Shown here: positions 24,336 through 31,643 of the stretch, piece by piece
How positions within the stretch are numbered: the stretch's first letter is position 1
How the letters are laid out: each line of letters begins with the position of its first letter
Source: Nanobdellota archaeon
Lineage (GTDB): Archaea > Nanobdellota > Nanobdellia > Parvarchaeales > Parvarchaeaceae
Direction: 5' to 3'
NCBI GenBank assembly: GCA_021852265.1
Contig: JAJZNV010000022.1
Span: 45,617 to 84,121 of the forward strand
DNA length: 38,505 nt
Translations under genes and position numbers: made by a program
Notes under the pieces: model-generated
The model's database searches: none
What the model was told of the DNA's origin: nothing
The model's input: only the letters and a program-made list of their open reading frames with translations

Positions 24336-24797
24336 CTAGCTGCCCAAGAGCGTCTCAATGTACTTACAAGAATCATCGACAGTTTTTTCAAGCGCGGAGA
24401 GGTACAGAGAATCCAACTTTACTCTCCAGTCAGCATCTGGATTTATCTTTGCATTGTAATTGTATAATTTTCCCCTATAGTCATCTGTCTCAAATACGGT
24501 CTCTCCCTTATATTCTATAGCAATCTTTCTGGTAGCGATGCCTGTTACAGATCCAAAGGAGGTATACGGCTGTGAATAAGTGAAAGTACCGGTCAACTTA
24601 AGATCGTTGTTCTCATAGCGCTTAAACATAAAAAATACATTGTTACCAGTTTTATCCGTCTCTGTTCCAAAGACATCCAGAATCGTTTGACTCTCGGCTA
24701 TCAAATCCTCAAGCGCACGCCTCTTAGCGGCGGATTTTGTTCTCTTGGCCTTAATGTCTGCTATGGCATGCTTTATGACTGGAAACCAGCGTCTCAT
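24336..24797 (-). CDS. Unknown protein with basic helical N-terminus
   Basis: 153 residues. A basic helical N-terminus (IKHAIADIKAKRTKSAAKRR) precedes a beta-rich middle (KRYENNDLKLTGTFTYSQPY, then RKIAIEYKGETVFETDDYRG) and a short helical end. No family recognised and no membrane segment. A TATA-like CTTATATAC lies 28 nt upstream of its ATG. It is divergent from the LonB-like gene. Confidence 0.55.
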   Translation of the reverse strand: MRRWFPVIKHAIADIKAKRTKSAAKRRALEDLIAESQTILDVFGTETDKTGNNVFFMFKRYENNDLKLTGTFTYSQPYTSFGSVTGIATRKIAIEYKGETVFETDDYRGKLYNYNAKINPDADWRVKLDSLYLSALEKTVDDSCKYIETLLGS

Positions 24798-24922
24798 TTT
24801 AGTATAGTGATATAAGGTTGTATATAAGCGTTGATTCTGCCCAAATTACGGACAAATTTGTAATAAATATATGTTTTTCCACGCGTAAAACCTTAAATAG
24901 GAAGTCTCTTCAAAACAATAGG

Positions 24923-27088
24923 ATGGGAGGGCTAAAACCGACTGCTACTCAGATTACTCATAAAAAAATTACTTTATCTGATATTATTGCAGATAACGAT
25001 TTCTGGCTAAACCATTTCAAAGACACCTCCCAGCTGCCGAACATCCTGCATAAACCGGAAACAGAGGAGGAAGCGCTAAATTCGCGTTTCCAGTACAATC
25101 CATTTGACGAAATAGTAGGACATGAGGAAGAAAAAGACGTTGCGATTAAACGCGTATATTGGGTTCTCTCACAATTTAGAAAAATGCACTTGGCACGGGA
25201 AAAACTGGAAAGCGAAGGAAAGAAAGAGGATTATCCTTTCGGCGATTCCATTATAGATATACTTGCCCGGGAATTTCCCGCAATGCCGATGATAGTCAGA
25301 AGCGGTCCTTACGGTGGCACAAAAACGCTGCAGCAGAAGGCGGAAAAAGAACTTTTTTACATGCTGAGGGATTCGTTTGGAATCACTGGAAGGGATTACT
25401 ATACAAAATACGATAAAGATTCGTCACTTGAATTTTTACTTGTAGACAAATCTTCCCCTAACGGTAAGGAGGACATAGATAAGTTCGAGAGAGAACAGGC
25501 TCAGATGAGAAAGCTGAAGCACTACGGGATAAAGGGCGCACTATATACAACAGGTGCCTTCATAGGTGTCGCCCTTGCCAATATAATCATATCCAATTAC
25601 TATCTTGCTGAATATTTTGGGGTAGATTCACTAACGTGGGTTACCGAGGGAGTCGTCTCTGAGCTAATCTACCTCGCTTACGCATCGGTTATCGGCATGG
25701 CTGCCACACTTGGCTATTTTGTGAAGAGATTTTTCAGTAAGAATAAGAATAACGATCTGAAACGATTATCATTAGGGAGTGATATGCCACGGACGTACAA
25801 AGGTGCAGAATCTCTTGAGAGTTTAATAGGATCTTACGACAAGGATGCAAAAGATATATCGCCACAGTTCAAACTTCGCAGTGTTGGAGACCTTTTGACG
25901 GCTAATGAGGGTGTTTTTGTAGTCGAGAACCTCAATGCCCTCTCAAAGGAGGTTCAGCATGCATTGGCACAGCAAATTGAAGAGAAATACGTCGACCTTG
26001 CAAACCTTAAGATACGAAAATTCTGTTATGTTTACCATTCGTTTGGATTAAACACAGAAAAGACTTCAGAGCTTGAGGAGTCACTCAGGAACAGGCTGAA
26101 TTACGCCGTGAACCTGTATGTTAAAAATGAGATAAAAAGGAACACTTATAATGAGCGCCACATGGCACTTTACTTGAGATTTAAGTCGAGCCAGGGCGGC
26201 AATATCCCCTGGAAATCGGATGCCTGGAAAGAGCTTCTTGATTACTGTTCCAGACTCGCTGGAAATGCAGGTGAGTTAAGGATAGACAGGGGAGTAATCA
26301 GCGTAATCGAAAGGGCGCAAACCGTCGCCAAAGAAAGAGGTTCGGATAGTGTGGGGCTGCAGCACCTATTGGACGTTGAAAGAGACTATCTTTCTTTTGT
26401 ACAAACACCTCTTACGGAGAGGCTGCGCGATTTTTCGCTTGAACATGCATTTAAACCTGGCGAGGGAAGTGAAGTCGGTGTAGTGCATGCACTCATAAGT
26501 TATCATGATACGGTTTTAAACGACTCATCTGCCGGGAAAGCCAGGTTCGATAAAAACCACAATGAGGATTACAGTGCATACATACGAAGTGAGGATTACG
26601 TCGGGTATGCAATGAGGACCACTGCACTCGCAAAGCGAGTCGCGGATGGAGAGAAAGGGAAGATAAGTATAACTGCTAGTGACGGCAGCGGCATAGATGA
26701 AGCCCGATATGTTAAGCTGTTGGCACCATTATTTTGGCATACCGACTTGTCAAGGTATAATATTCACATAGCCGTAGAGTCACCGGCTGATGATGACACG
26801 GTGCTGTCAAGCATGTACGTAGCTGTCAGATCAGCGATCGAAAATAAACCGATTCGCCAGGATAGATATATAGCATTAAAATTAATAGAAACCGGACGGC
26901 TTGGCTCTGTGCCACGCCTGAATTCTAGGATGGGCGCAATTCCTGGCGTTGGTGGCCAGAAAATAGTGGTGTCAGATACGGACTATAACCGCAAGATCCT
27001 AACTGCCAATGGAAGATCTATATACCGAGAAAATAATGCCGTTTCAGTTTCGAACCTCGATGTACTCATGTCGGTGATGCAGGCATAA
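24923..27088 (+). CDS. LonB-like membrane AAA+/protease homologue with degraded active sites
   Basis: 721 residues from the ATG at 24923, which lies 27 nt after a TATA-like CTTAAATAGG; earlier in-frame codons would be in the promoter. The architecture follows archaeal LonB. FDEIVGHEEEKDVAIKR comes first, then a Walker A-like GPYGGTKT (128-135), two membrane segments inserted in the AAA domain (about 206-225 and 244-268), a Walker B-like VFVVENLN (331-338), a sensor-2 region ELEESLRNRL, and a Lon-type C-terminal domain. Key residues are altered. The third glycine of Walker A is Thr, and the Walker B DE is EN. The Lon GDSAS motif aligns with DDTVL (Thr626), and the catalytic Lys spacing after GG is changed (GGQK, K680). 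IHIAVES and ENKPIRQD still match LonB. Likely a non-proteolytic scaffold or adaptor. Confidence 0.75.
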   Translation: MGGLKPTATQITHKKITLSDIIADNDFWLNHFKDTSQLPNILHKPETEEEALNSRFQYNPFDEIVGHEEEKDVAIKRVYWVLSQFRKMHLAREKLESEGKKEDYPFGDSIIDILAREFPAMPMIVRSGPYGGTKTLQQKAEKELFYMLRDSFGITGRDYYTKYDKDSSLEFLLVDKSSPNGKEDIDKFEREQAQMRKLKHYGIKGALYTTGAFIGVALANIIISNYYLAEYFGVDSLTWVTEGVVSELIYLAYASVIGMAATLGYFVKRFFSKNKNNDLKRLSLGSDMPRTYKGAESLESLIGSYDKDAKDISPQFKLRSVGDLLTANEGVFVVENLNALSKEVQHALAQQIEEKYVDLANLKIRKFCYVYHSFGLNTEKTSELEESLRNRLNYAVNLYVKNEIKRNTYNERHMALYLRFKSSQGGNIPWKSDAWKELLDYCSRLAGNAGELRIDRGVISVIERAQTVAKERGSDSVGLQHLLDVERDYLSFVQTPLTERLRDFSLEHAFKPGEGSEVGVVHALISYHDTVLNDSSAGKARFDKNHNEDYSAYIRSEDYVGYAMRTTALAKRVADGEKGKISITASDGSGIDEARYVKLLAPLFWHTDLSRYNIHIAVESPADDDTVLSSMYVAVRSAIENKPIRQDRYIALKLIETGRLGSVPRLNSRMGAIPGVGGQKIVVSDTDYNRKILTANGRSIYRENNAVSVSNLDVLMSVMQA

Positions 27089-27089
27089 A

Positions 27090-27806
27090 ATGGAACTTCA
27101 TAGTAAACCGGAAGAACAGATAATAGAGGAAGAGTGCAAGAAATTGGCGAATAAGAAGCTGAAGGATGACTTAGAAAAAATAATCGGAACTGCATATAAT
27201 CTCCTGCCGGTTGGGGTAATGCCTGCGGAATCCTATCCCCAAATAAAGAAAGGACATAAATATTTCAATGAAAGACTTGCCAACATCATATCTGTCGCAT
27301 ATGAGGGCATACTAGGTGCATATCTGGTAAGCCAGCCGACGCTTTCGTACGTTCAGAATATGACCTTCAATGGCCTGGCTCCTGGTTCACAGTTTACAGC
27401 GCCGGTATTCTCTATAATGGTACCCGAACAGGCATTTTTGGTTGCGGGTGCGTACCTTCTCCTTGATGTAACAAGACTGGCAGGATTATACTTTGATAAG
27501 CCGTTAGGGACACTTGCTGCTGAAGCAGTTGTACATGCAAGGGATTGGCTAAAACTAAAGCTGTTAAAAAGGGATGGAAAATACATGAACGAGGCGATGA
27601 GGAACATAACGGACAAGCTCGAAACCAATAGGCACATAAATAGTGAAATAGAAAAAGAAGACCTGCGAAAAACACTTTGCGGTCTTCAGGAACGGCTTTA
27701 CTGGAGTGAGGGTCTGTACCCCGTCGAAGAATACGAACTGACATTCAGGGTAAACGAACTGCGGAAGCAGCTTGGCATGGAACAAATAACCTACAATAAA
27801 AAATAA
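27090..27806 (+). CDS. Unknown membrane protein co-transcribed with the LonB-like gene
   Basis: 238 residues, starting 1 nt after the LonB-like stop, so probably translated from the same message. It has a charged N-terminal helix, a hydrophobic segment around residues 70-85, a second around 110-128 with a loop rich in small residues between them, and a charged helical C-terminal half (KLLKRDGKYMNEAMRNITDK and onward). I recognise no family. Tight coupling suggests the two products form a membrane complex. Confidence 0.62.
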   Translation: MELHSKPEEQIIEEECKKLANKKLKDDLEKIIGTAYNLLPVGVMPAESYPQIKKGHKYFNERLANIISVAYEGILGAYLVSQPTLSYVQNMTFNGLAPGSQFTAPVFSIMVPEQAFLVAGAYLLLDVTRLAGLYFDKPLGTLAAEAVVHARDWLKLKLLKRDGKYMNEAMRNITDKLETNRHINSEIEKEDLRKTLCGLQERLYWSEGLYPVEEYELTFRVNELRKQLGMEQITYNKK

Positions 27807-27912
27807 GAAACTGCATCGGATTACTATTCAAAACGGGCTTGTAAGTGAGCTGAATTTTCAAATGCGACTCTAAAAGACTAGGTCCGTCCATTTTAATAGA
27901 TCTGACGCGCTT

Positions 27913-28413
27913 TTATTTTAACTGTAAGACCATCTTGTACATGTCTTGACTCAGACTATAAAGATCGTCGCCATCTCCCTCGACTTCGAATGAGAACCTC
28001 CTATAAAAAGGGATTAATTCCGGCCTGCAGTATAAAAATACACTATGACAACCTGCACCAGTGGCAACCCGAACCAGGTCTTCTATGAGCACAGACGCAA
28101 CGCCTTCCCCCCGGCACGCTTCCTCGGTATAAACATGGAAGATGTAACCCTTGCTTTTACTGCCAAATAGCCTTTCTGGAAGCGTTATAAGACACGCAAC
28201 ACCGGCAACCGCACCGTTTAGCTCGCAGACTTTAATATGCTCATATACTGGTTTACCAACAAGCCGCTCAAGGTTGCTTATTGCCTCAACGGCATAACTT
28301 ATAATTTTCTGCGGTTTTCCGTAGATATGCAAGTCCAGCTTATCCCAGAGAGTTCTGACTATTGGCATATCCTCAGTCGTGGCGTACTTAATCTTCAAGT
28401 TTTCTAACCCCAT
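27913..28413 (-). CDS. GNAT family N-acetyltransferase
   Basis: 166 residues. Motif A of the acetyl-CoA-binding fold is HVYTEEACRGEGVASVLIED (the R/Q-x-x-G-x-G/A loop reads CRGEGVA). Motif B follows as GCHSVFLYCRPELIPFYRRF. The N-terminal region IKYATTEDMPIVRTLWDKLD is the usual start of the family. The substrate cannot be predicted. A TATA-like TATAAATG box lies close upstream. It is transcribed divergently from the Nudix gene. Confidence 0.82.
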   Translation of the reverse strand: MGLENLKIKYATTEDMPIVRTLWDKLDLHIYGKPQKIISYAVEAISNLERLVGKPVYEHIKVCELNGAVAGVACLITLPERLFGSKSKGYIFHVYTEEACRGEGVASVLIEDLVRVATGAGCHSVFLYCRPELIPFYRRFSFEVEGDGDDLYSLSQDMYKMVLQLK

Positions 28414-28580
28414 ATTAGCTCATTTATAGGCGATGTGCTGTGATTACCGTAAATAATTTAATTGCACAGAACTAAAATATAAAGTTAAATTAGAACTAAT
28501 AATCGGGATCTGGCCTAAGATTTGTTTTTACTTTCCCGAAATCCGCTTTCCTTTATATGTTATTGGCAGTACTAAATAAA

Positions 28581-29150
28581 ATGACTGAAGAGTTAATAGA
28601 TGTTTTAAATGAACGGGGAGATAAGACTGGAATAACCATGCCCCGTGAAATAATACATAAAGACGGTCTTTGGCATGCTTCAGTGCAGATATGGGTATAT
28701 TCCCCCAAAAGAAGAGAAGTATTACTGCAAAAAAGAAGCTTGGAGAAAGAAAGTTATCCGGGAAGATTTGATATCTCAGCTGCGGGCCATGTTGATGCGG
28801 GAGAATCTGTGGAAAACGCTGCGCTTAGAGAGTTTCATGAGGAGCTCGGAATACCTATCAAGTTCAGCGATTTAGAACCGATTTTTATTTGGAGGGATAG
28901 CGTAGAAGTAAAAAAAGGCTTTTTGGAAAATGAATTTCAATATGTTTACCTTTTAGAGATGGACGACCTTCCCACGAATATCCAAAAGAGTGAATTGGAA
29001 AGTGTAGAATTTATTTCTTTTGATAAATTTATGCGAGAAATTGAAAATCCAGAGACTGCTAAGATATATGTACCGCATTTTTATTACCCCAAATTGGTTG
29101 CAGTGCTTAAAACCAAAATGTCGATTCATCGAAGGAAAAATTCCTTTTAA
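28581..29150 (+). CDS. Nudix hydrolase, isopentenyl-diphosphate-isomerase-like subfamily
   Basis: 189 residues from the ATG at 28581; a TATA-like CCTTTATATG lies 27 nt upstream, so an earlier in-frame ATG at 28557 is inside the promoter. The Nudix box is perfect: GHVDAGESVENAALREFHEE then LGI (69-91), with all metal-binding glutamates. The opening ELIDVLNERGDKTGITMPRE and WHASVQIWVY are typical of the YfcD/IPP-isomerase-like Nudix group. The reaction is presumably hydrolysis of a nucleoside-diphosphate-linked compound; isomerase activity is possible but its specific Cys and Glu were not confirmed. Confidence 0.8.
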   Translation: MTEELIDVLNERGDKTGITMPREIIHKDGLWHASVQIWVYSPKRREVLLQKRSLEKESYPGRFDISAAGHVDAGESVENAALREFHEELGIPIKFSDLEPIFIWRDSVEVKKGFLENEFQYVYLLEMDDLPTNIQKSELESVEFISFDKFMREIENPETAKIYVPHFYYPKLVAVLKTKMSIHRRKNSF

Positions 29151-29375
29151 CGGGCATTCTTTTATTAATTTAGTAATTAGCTGGCTGGAAATAACATCTA
29201 TTGCTCGCGGTACTAAAGACGCCCTGTTTCTATTGACAGCTATAAAATTAGACGTCATCAACGCAAATATCTTCTTAGTGTAAAAGAATAGGATATTGTG
29301 TCTACGCCCGTATTAGCTATCCGTTGTTTTAATCTTTCGGATAAGTTTATAAGGTTTTGGTTTCTAAGGGGAGAT

Positions 29376-29843
29376 ATGGAAAGCAGCCAGACGCATAAAT
29401 CACCCGTGCGTTCAGATAGCAGGTCTGCATCAATACTGGAAATTGTCCTTGGGAGAGAACTAGATTTTGACGCAGTTGAACATTCCATAACAGCATACGC
29501 TAAGAAGCATAACCTGTCTCCGGTTATCAAACAGCAGTATAATTTTTTGCCGGTTGGATATTACTTTTTGGCTTCAAAACGCTTTGGTTACAAGGGTAAG
29601 AGTTACTGCAAAGAAGATATTGATCTAAACAATGGGCTAAGGATAACACTAAACATCGAGTTGGAATTGGTAACTGAGGATATTGTTACCGTCCATAAGC
29701 GCCTGCCTATCGATAGATTTTACATAACACCACAAGCAAATAAACCGGGTACATTGGCCGCTTTAAATGAAAATGTTAAAAAATTCGCTAAAGACCTTGG
29801 AGATTACCTTCAGGACAACCTGATAAGCCGGCCGAAGAAATAG
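29376..29843 (+). CDS. Unknown protein next to tRNA-Glu
   Basis: 155 residues from the ATG at 29376, which lies about 28 nt after a TATA-like AAGTTTATAAGG; a longer in-frame reading would cover the promoter. The sequence has a helical first half (SASILEIVLGRELDFDAVEH) and a beta-rich middle (LRITLNIELELVTEDIVTVH), like a small alpha/beta domain. No family recognised. It is the last chromosomal gene before the integrative element. Confidence 0.55.
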   Translation: MESSQTHKSPVRSDSRSASILEIVLGRELDFDAVEHSITAYAKKHNLSPVIKQQYNFLPVGYYFLASKRFGYKGKSYCKEDIDLNNGLRITLNIELELVTEDIVTVHKRLPIDRFYITPQANKPGTLAALNENVKKFAKDLGDYLQDNLISRPKK

Positions 29844-29930
29844 CCCGAAATCGGCTCGAGTTTAACTGCTCCTCACTAATTTAATAGCTAAAAAGCTTAA
29901 TAATACATTGAAAAGTTAATACATTTAGAT

Positions 29931-30021
29931 GCCCCGATAGTCTAGAGGCCAAGGACATCGCCCTTTCGATCAGTTATCGAGAGGACAGGCGATGACCCGG
30001 GTTCAAATCCCGGTCGGGGCA
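29931..30021 (+). tRNA. tRNA-Glu (anticodon TTC) with 18-nt intron
   Basis: The acceptor GCCCCGA/TCGGGGC is perfectly paired, with discriminator A. The D arm is GTCT/GGAC. The anticodon stem is TCGCC/GGCGA, with loop CTTTCGA after removal of an intron at the canonical position 37/38. The T arm is CCGGG-TTCAAAT-CCCGG. The mature length is 73 nt. Its 3' end is the attachment site of the element that follows; integration leaves the gene intact. Confidence 0.93.
29969..29986 (+). other. tRNA intron with relaxed bulge-helix-bulge
   Basis: The 18-nt intron begins ATCAGTTATCGAG and lies between position 37 (G) and 38 (A). Flanking 3-nt bulges CG|A and AC|A are separated by a 4-bp helix (CTTT with GAGG, including two G-U pairs). 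The longer pairing CGAT/ATCG around loop CAGTT also folds the precursor. Cleavage by the archaeal splicing endonuclease is expected. Confidence 0.72.
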
Positions 30022-30023
30022 TT
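30009..30023 (+). repeat. Attachment site copy 1 (3' end of tRNA-Glu)
   Basis: CCCGGTCGGGGCATT, made of the last T-stem bases and the acceptor 3' strand of tRNA-Glu. It is repeated exactly at 33283-33297, in the same orientation. This is the expected signature of tyrosine-recombinase integration into a tRNA 3' end. Confidence 0.85.
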
Positions 30024-30041
30024 GAGAGAAAACGGGGAAAG

Positions 30042-30239
30042 GTGAAGCAAAGCCGCAAGTGGTTTGTTGTCTTCTTTATTGGAGTCAGTTATCTTTGGTT
30101 GCTATTTATTTTATTTTCAAAATCCCAAGAAATTACACTTACATTGTTAATTACTGGTTTTCTTATTAATTCTGAGGCGTTTTGGCTGCCTTCAATTATT
30201 GACAGGAAAAAGCAATTAAGCCGGACGGTACAACTATGA
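30042..30239 (+). CDS. Small membrane protein in the element (tentative)
   Basis: 65 codons from a GTG. The product has two hydrophobic segments (about 8-27 and 34-52) and charged ends (MKQSRKWF start, DRKKQLSR end), a sensible topology for a small membrane protein. No TATA box can be placed upstream because the tRNA lies there; transcription by read-through from the tRNA promoter is possible. A minus-strand candidate overlaps its 3' end, so at most one may be real. Confidence 0.35.
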   Translation: MKQSRKWFVVFFIGVSYLWLLFILFSKSQEITLTLLITGFLINSEAFWLPSIIDRKKQLSRTVQL

Positions 30240-30351
30240 TAGCTGCGCCAAGAATCAGGACTGTTACATTTGAGACCTGCTCTCCTACTAATCCAATTAC
30301 ACTTCCAAGAACAATACACACAATTATCCCTACTATACATTCCCAATCCAT
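30196..30351 (-). CDS. Very small two-helix membrane protein (tentative)
   Basis: 51 codons beginning MDWECIVGIIVCIVLGSVIG and ending LIAFSCQ. Two hydrophobic helices are separated by EQVSNVT. Upstream on the minus strand is an A/T-rich TATTAAAAGTATA-type stretch at a plausible promoter distance. It overlaps the plus-strand candidate by 44 nt. The evidence is composition and promoter spacing only. Confidence 0.3.
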   Translation of the reverse strand: MDWECIVGIIVCIVLGSVIGLVGEQVSNVTVLILGAAIIVVPSGLIAFSCQ

Positions 30352-30541
30352 TAATTATTATAATCCCTTGTATACTTTTAATCCTTTCAAAATCTCCGCT
30401 CAGCGAGCCGTTCCTATCGATAGTAGGAATACGACTATACAAAGCACTATAACTAATCTTAACTTCATATCTAACCAGTTTATTTTACGCACTAACCCTT
30501 TAACTGGCAATTTTAACTGTCAAATTTCAATGAGTTCCTTC

Positions 30542-30600
30542 TCACAGGCAACGGGTGTCTTATATCTAACCAATATTCTAAAAATACCCGTTGCTTGTGA
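30542..30600. repeat. 15-bp inverted repeat upstream of the integrase
   Basis: Arms TCACAGGCAACGGGT (30542-30556) and ACCCGTTGCTTGTGA (30586-30600) match at 14 of 15 positions, with the exception pairing as G-T in RNA. A 29-nt A/T-rich spacer lies between. It is in the otherwise gene-poor 770-bp stretch between tRNA-Glu and the integrase. It could be a recombinase arm or excision-factor site, or a regulatory hairpin. Confidence 0.6.
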
Positions 30601-30715
30601 TTTAATTGGTAAATCAAAAAGTCCGCATCACCGTGGAAGAGCTCCCGGAGAAAGCTTAAATTATGGAAAACACGACGACGGCAGCTATGGGGACGAGGAC
30701 AGCAACGATTACAGT

Positions 30716-30732
30716 GCCGGCTCAGAGCCGGC
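30716..30732. repeat. GC-rich 7-bp hairpin
   Basis: GCCGGCT-cag-AGCCGGC, a perfect 7-bp stem with a 3-nt loop. It lies about 60-75 nt before the preferred integrase start and no T run follows it. It may pause transcription or mark a recombination junction. Confidence 0.5.
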
Positions 30733-30756
30733 TGCATCCAGTATCAGCAGTAAATT

Positions 30757-30778
30757 GTCGGGGGGTGGGATTCGAACC
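30757..30778 (-). other. tRNA 3'-end-like fragment inside the integrase upstream region
   Basis: Read on the minus strand, GGTTCGAATCCCACCCCCC resembles a T loop, the 3' strand of a T stem and the start of an acceptor 3' strand. The 5' T-stem strand does not pair beyond two bases, so it is not a functional tRNA half. It translates on the plus strand as GVGFEPE, a string commonly produced when tRNA ends are read as protein. It may be an attachment-core remnant from a different tRNA. Confidence 0.3.
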
Positions 30779-30791
30779 GGAGTACTTTGAC

Positions 30792-31643
30792 ATGGAAAGC
30801 CACGAGATAATACCAAAATTCCTAGAATCGCTGGACAGAGAGGGCTTTTCGCCACGCACAAAAGAGTGGTATATCATCGTCTTGCACAAATTCCAAGAAG
30901 TCATACGAAACGATATCACCACAATAACCTCTGATGACGTCGACAAGTTTTTCTCTTTTATACGCTCCAGCGATTTCGTCTTTGAGACCAAGAAGCACTA
31001 CCTAAGCAGATTAAGGAAATTCGCTTTATGGCTTAACCCAGATTTGAAGCTGGCTCGTTATAGATTCCAGACCAAAGAGAAACGTATGCTGCCTCACGAG
31101 ACGTTATCTTTAGATGAGATTAAAAAGCTGATAGACTCAGCGGATAAAATCGGAGAGAAGGCAATTTTATCCTTGTTATATGATACGGGCTGCCGTCCGC
31201 ACGAATTATTGTCATTAAATAGGCAGGACGTGCAAAAGAACGAGAACGGGCTTTTTGTCTATGTGCCGGAAGACACAAAGACAGGTTCGAGGCAAATCCC
31301 AGTTATATTGACGACAAGAAGCGATTATTACTTAGAGCAATACCTAGAAGCGAATCCGATCAAGCCGGCGGACAAGTTGTTCCCTGTGAGTGTGTATTGG
31401 CTCAACTCTCTAATAAAGAACCTTGCCCTTAAATTGAATTTCGACAAGAGGGTTTATTCATATCTTTTCAGGCATTCGAGGGCTACGTTTTTGGCGCAGT
31501 ATTTGACGGAATCACAATTATGTGTCTATTTTGGCTGGAGACAAGGCAGCGATATGCCTAAAATATACATCCATTTGAGTGGGCGTGATATTTTGCCGGC
31601 GGTGATTGAGCTGAATAGAAAACTAAGAGAGGAGGTTTTATGA
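30792..31643 (+). CDS. Tyrosine recombinase/integrase (XerA-like)
   Basis: 283 residues from the ATG at 30792. A longer in-frame reading begins at 30663, or at 30687, about 27 nt after a TATA-like GCTTAAATTATGG. Its extra residues, however, read through the tRNA-like fragment and lack integrase character. The core-binding domain contains LDREGFSPRTKEWYIIVLHK. The catalytic domain contains the first Arg in LLYDTGCRPHELLSLNRQDV, a Lys in the beta hairpin PEDTKTGSRQIPV, YLFRHSRATFLA in which the usual HxxR is YxxR, GWRQGSDMPK, and the nucleophile Tyr in PKIYIHLSG. It is adjacent to the attachment sites and its stop overlaps the next gene by ATGA. Confidence 0.88.
   Translation: MESHEIIPKFLESLDREGFSPRTKEWYIIVLHKFQEVIRNDITTITSDDVDKFFSFIRSSDFVFETKKHYLSRLRKFALWLNPDLKLARYRFQTKEKRMLPHETLSLDEIKKLIDSADKIGEKAILSLLYDTGCRPHELLSLNRQDVQKNENGLFVYVPEDTKTGSRQIPVILTTRSDYYLEQYLEANPIKPADKLFPVSVYWLNSLIKNLALKLNFDKRVYSYLFRHSRATFLAQYLTESQLCVYFGWRQGSDMPKIYIHLSGRDILPAVIELNRKLREEVL

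Noticed and set aside
29020-29283. A short frame after the Nudix hydrolase, and its minus-strand counterpart
   Set aside because: It overlaps the Nudix gene out of frame, has no promoter and shows no protein character. The 225-nt gap to the next gene holds only a TATA-like box before 29376.
30236-30790. A 184-codon plus-strand frame after the small membrane ORF, with an ATGA overlap
   Set aside because: Its product is rich in Ser, Thr, Pro, Asn and Ile in the way antisense of hydrophobic coding gives. It runs through the inverted repeat and ends inside the tRNA-like fragment with the artefact string GGGIRTG.
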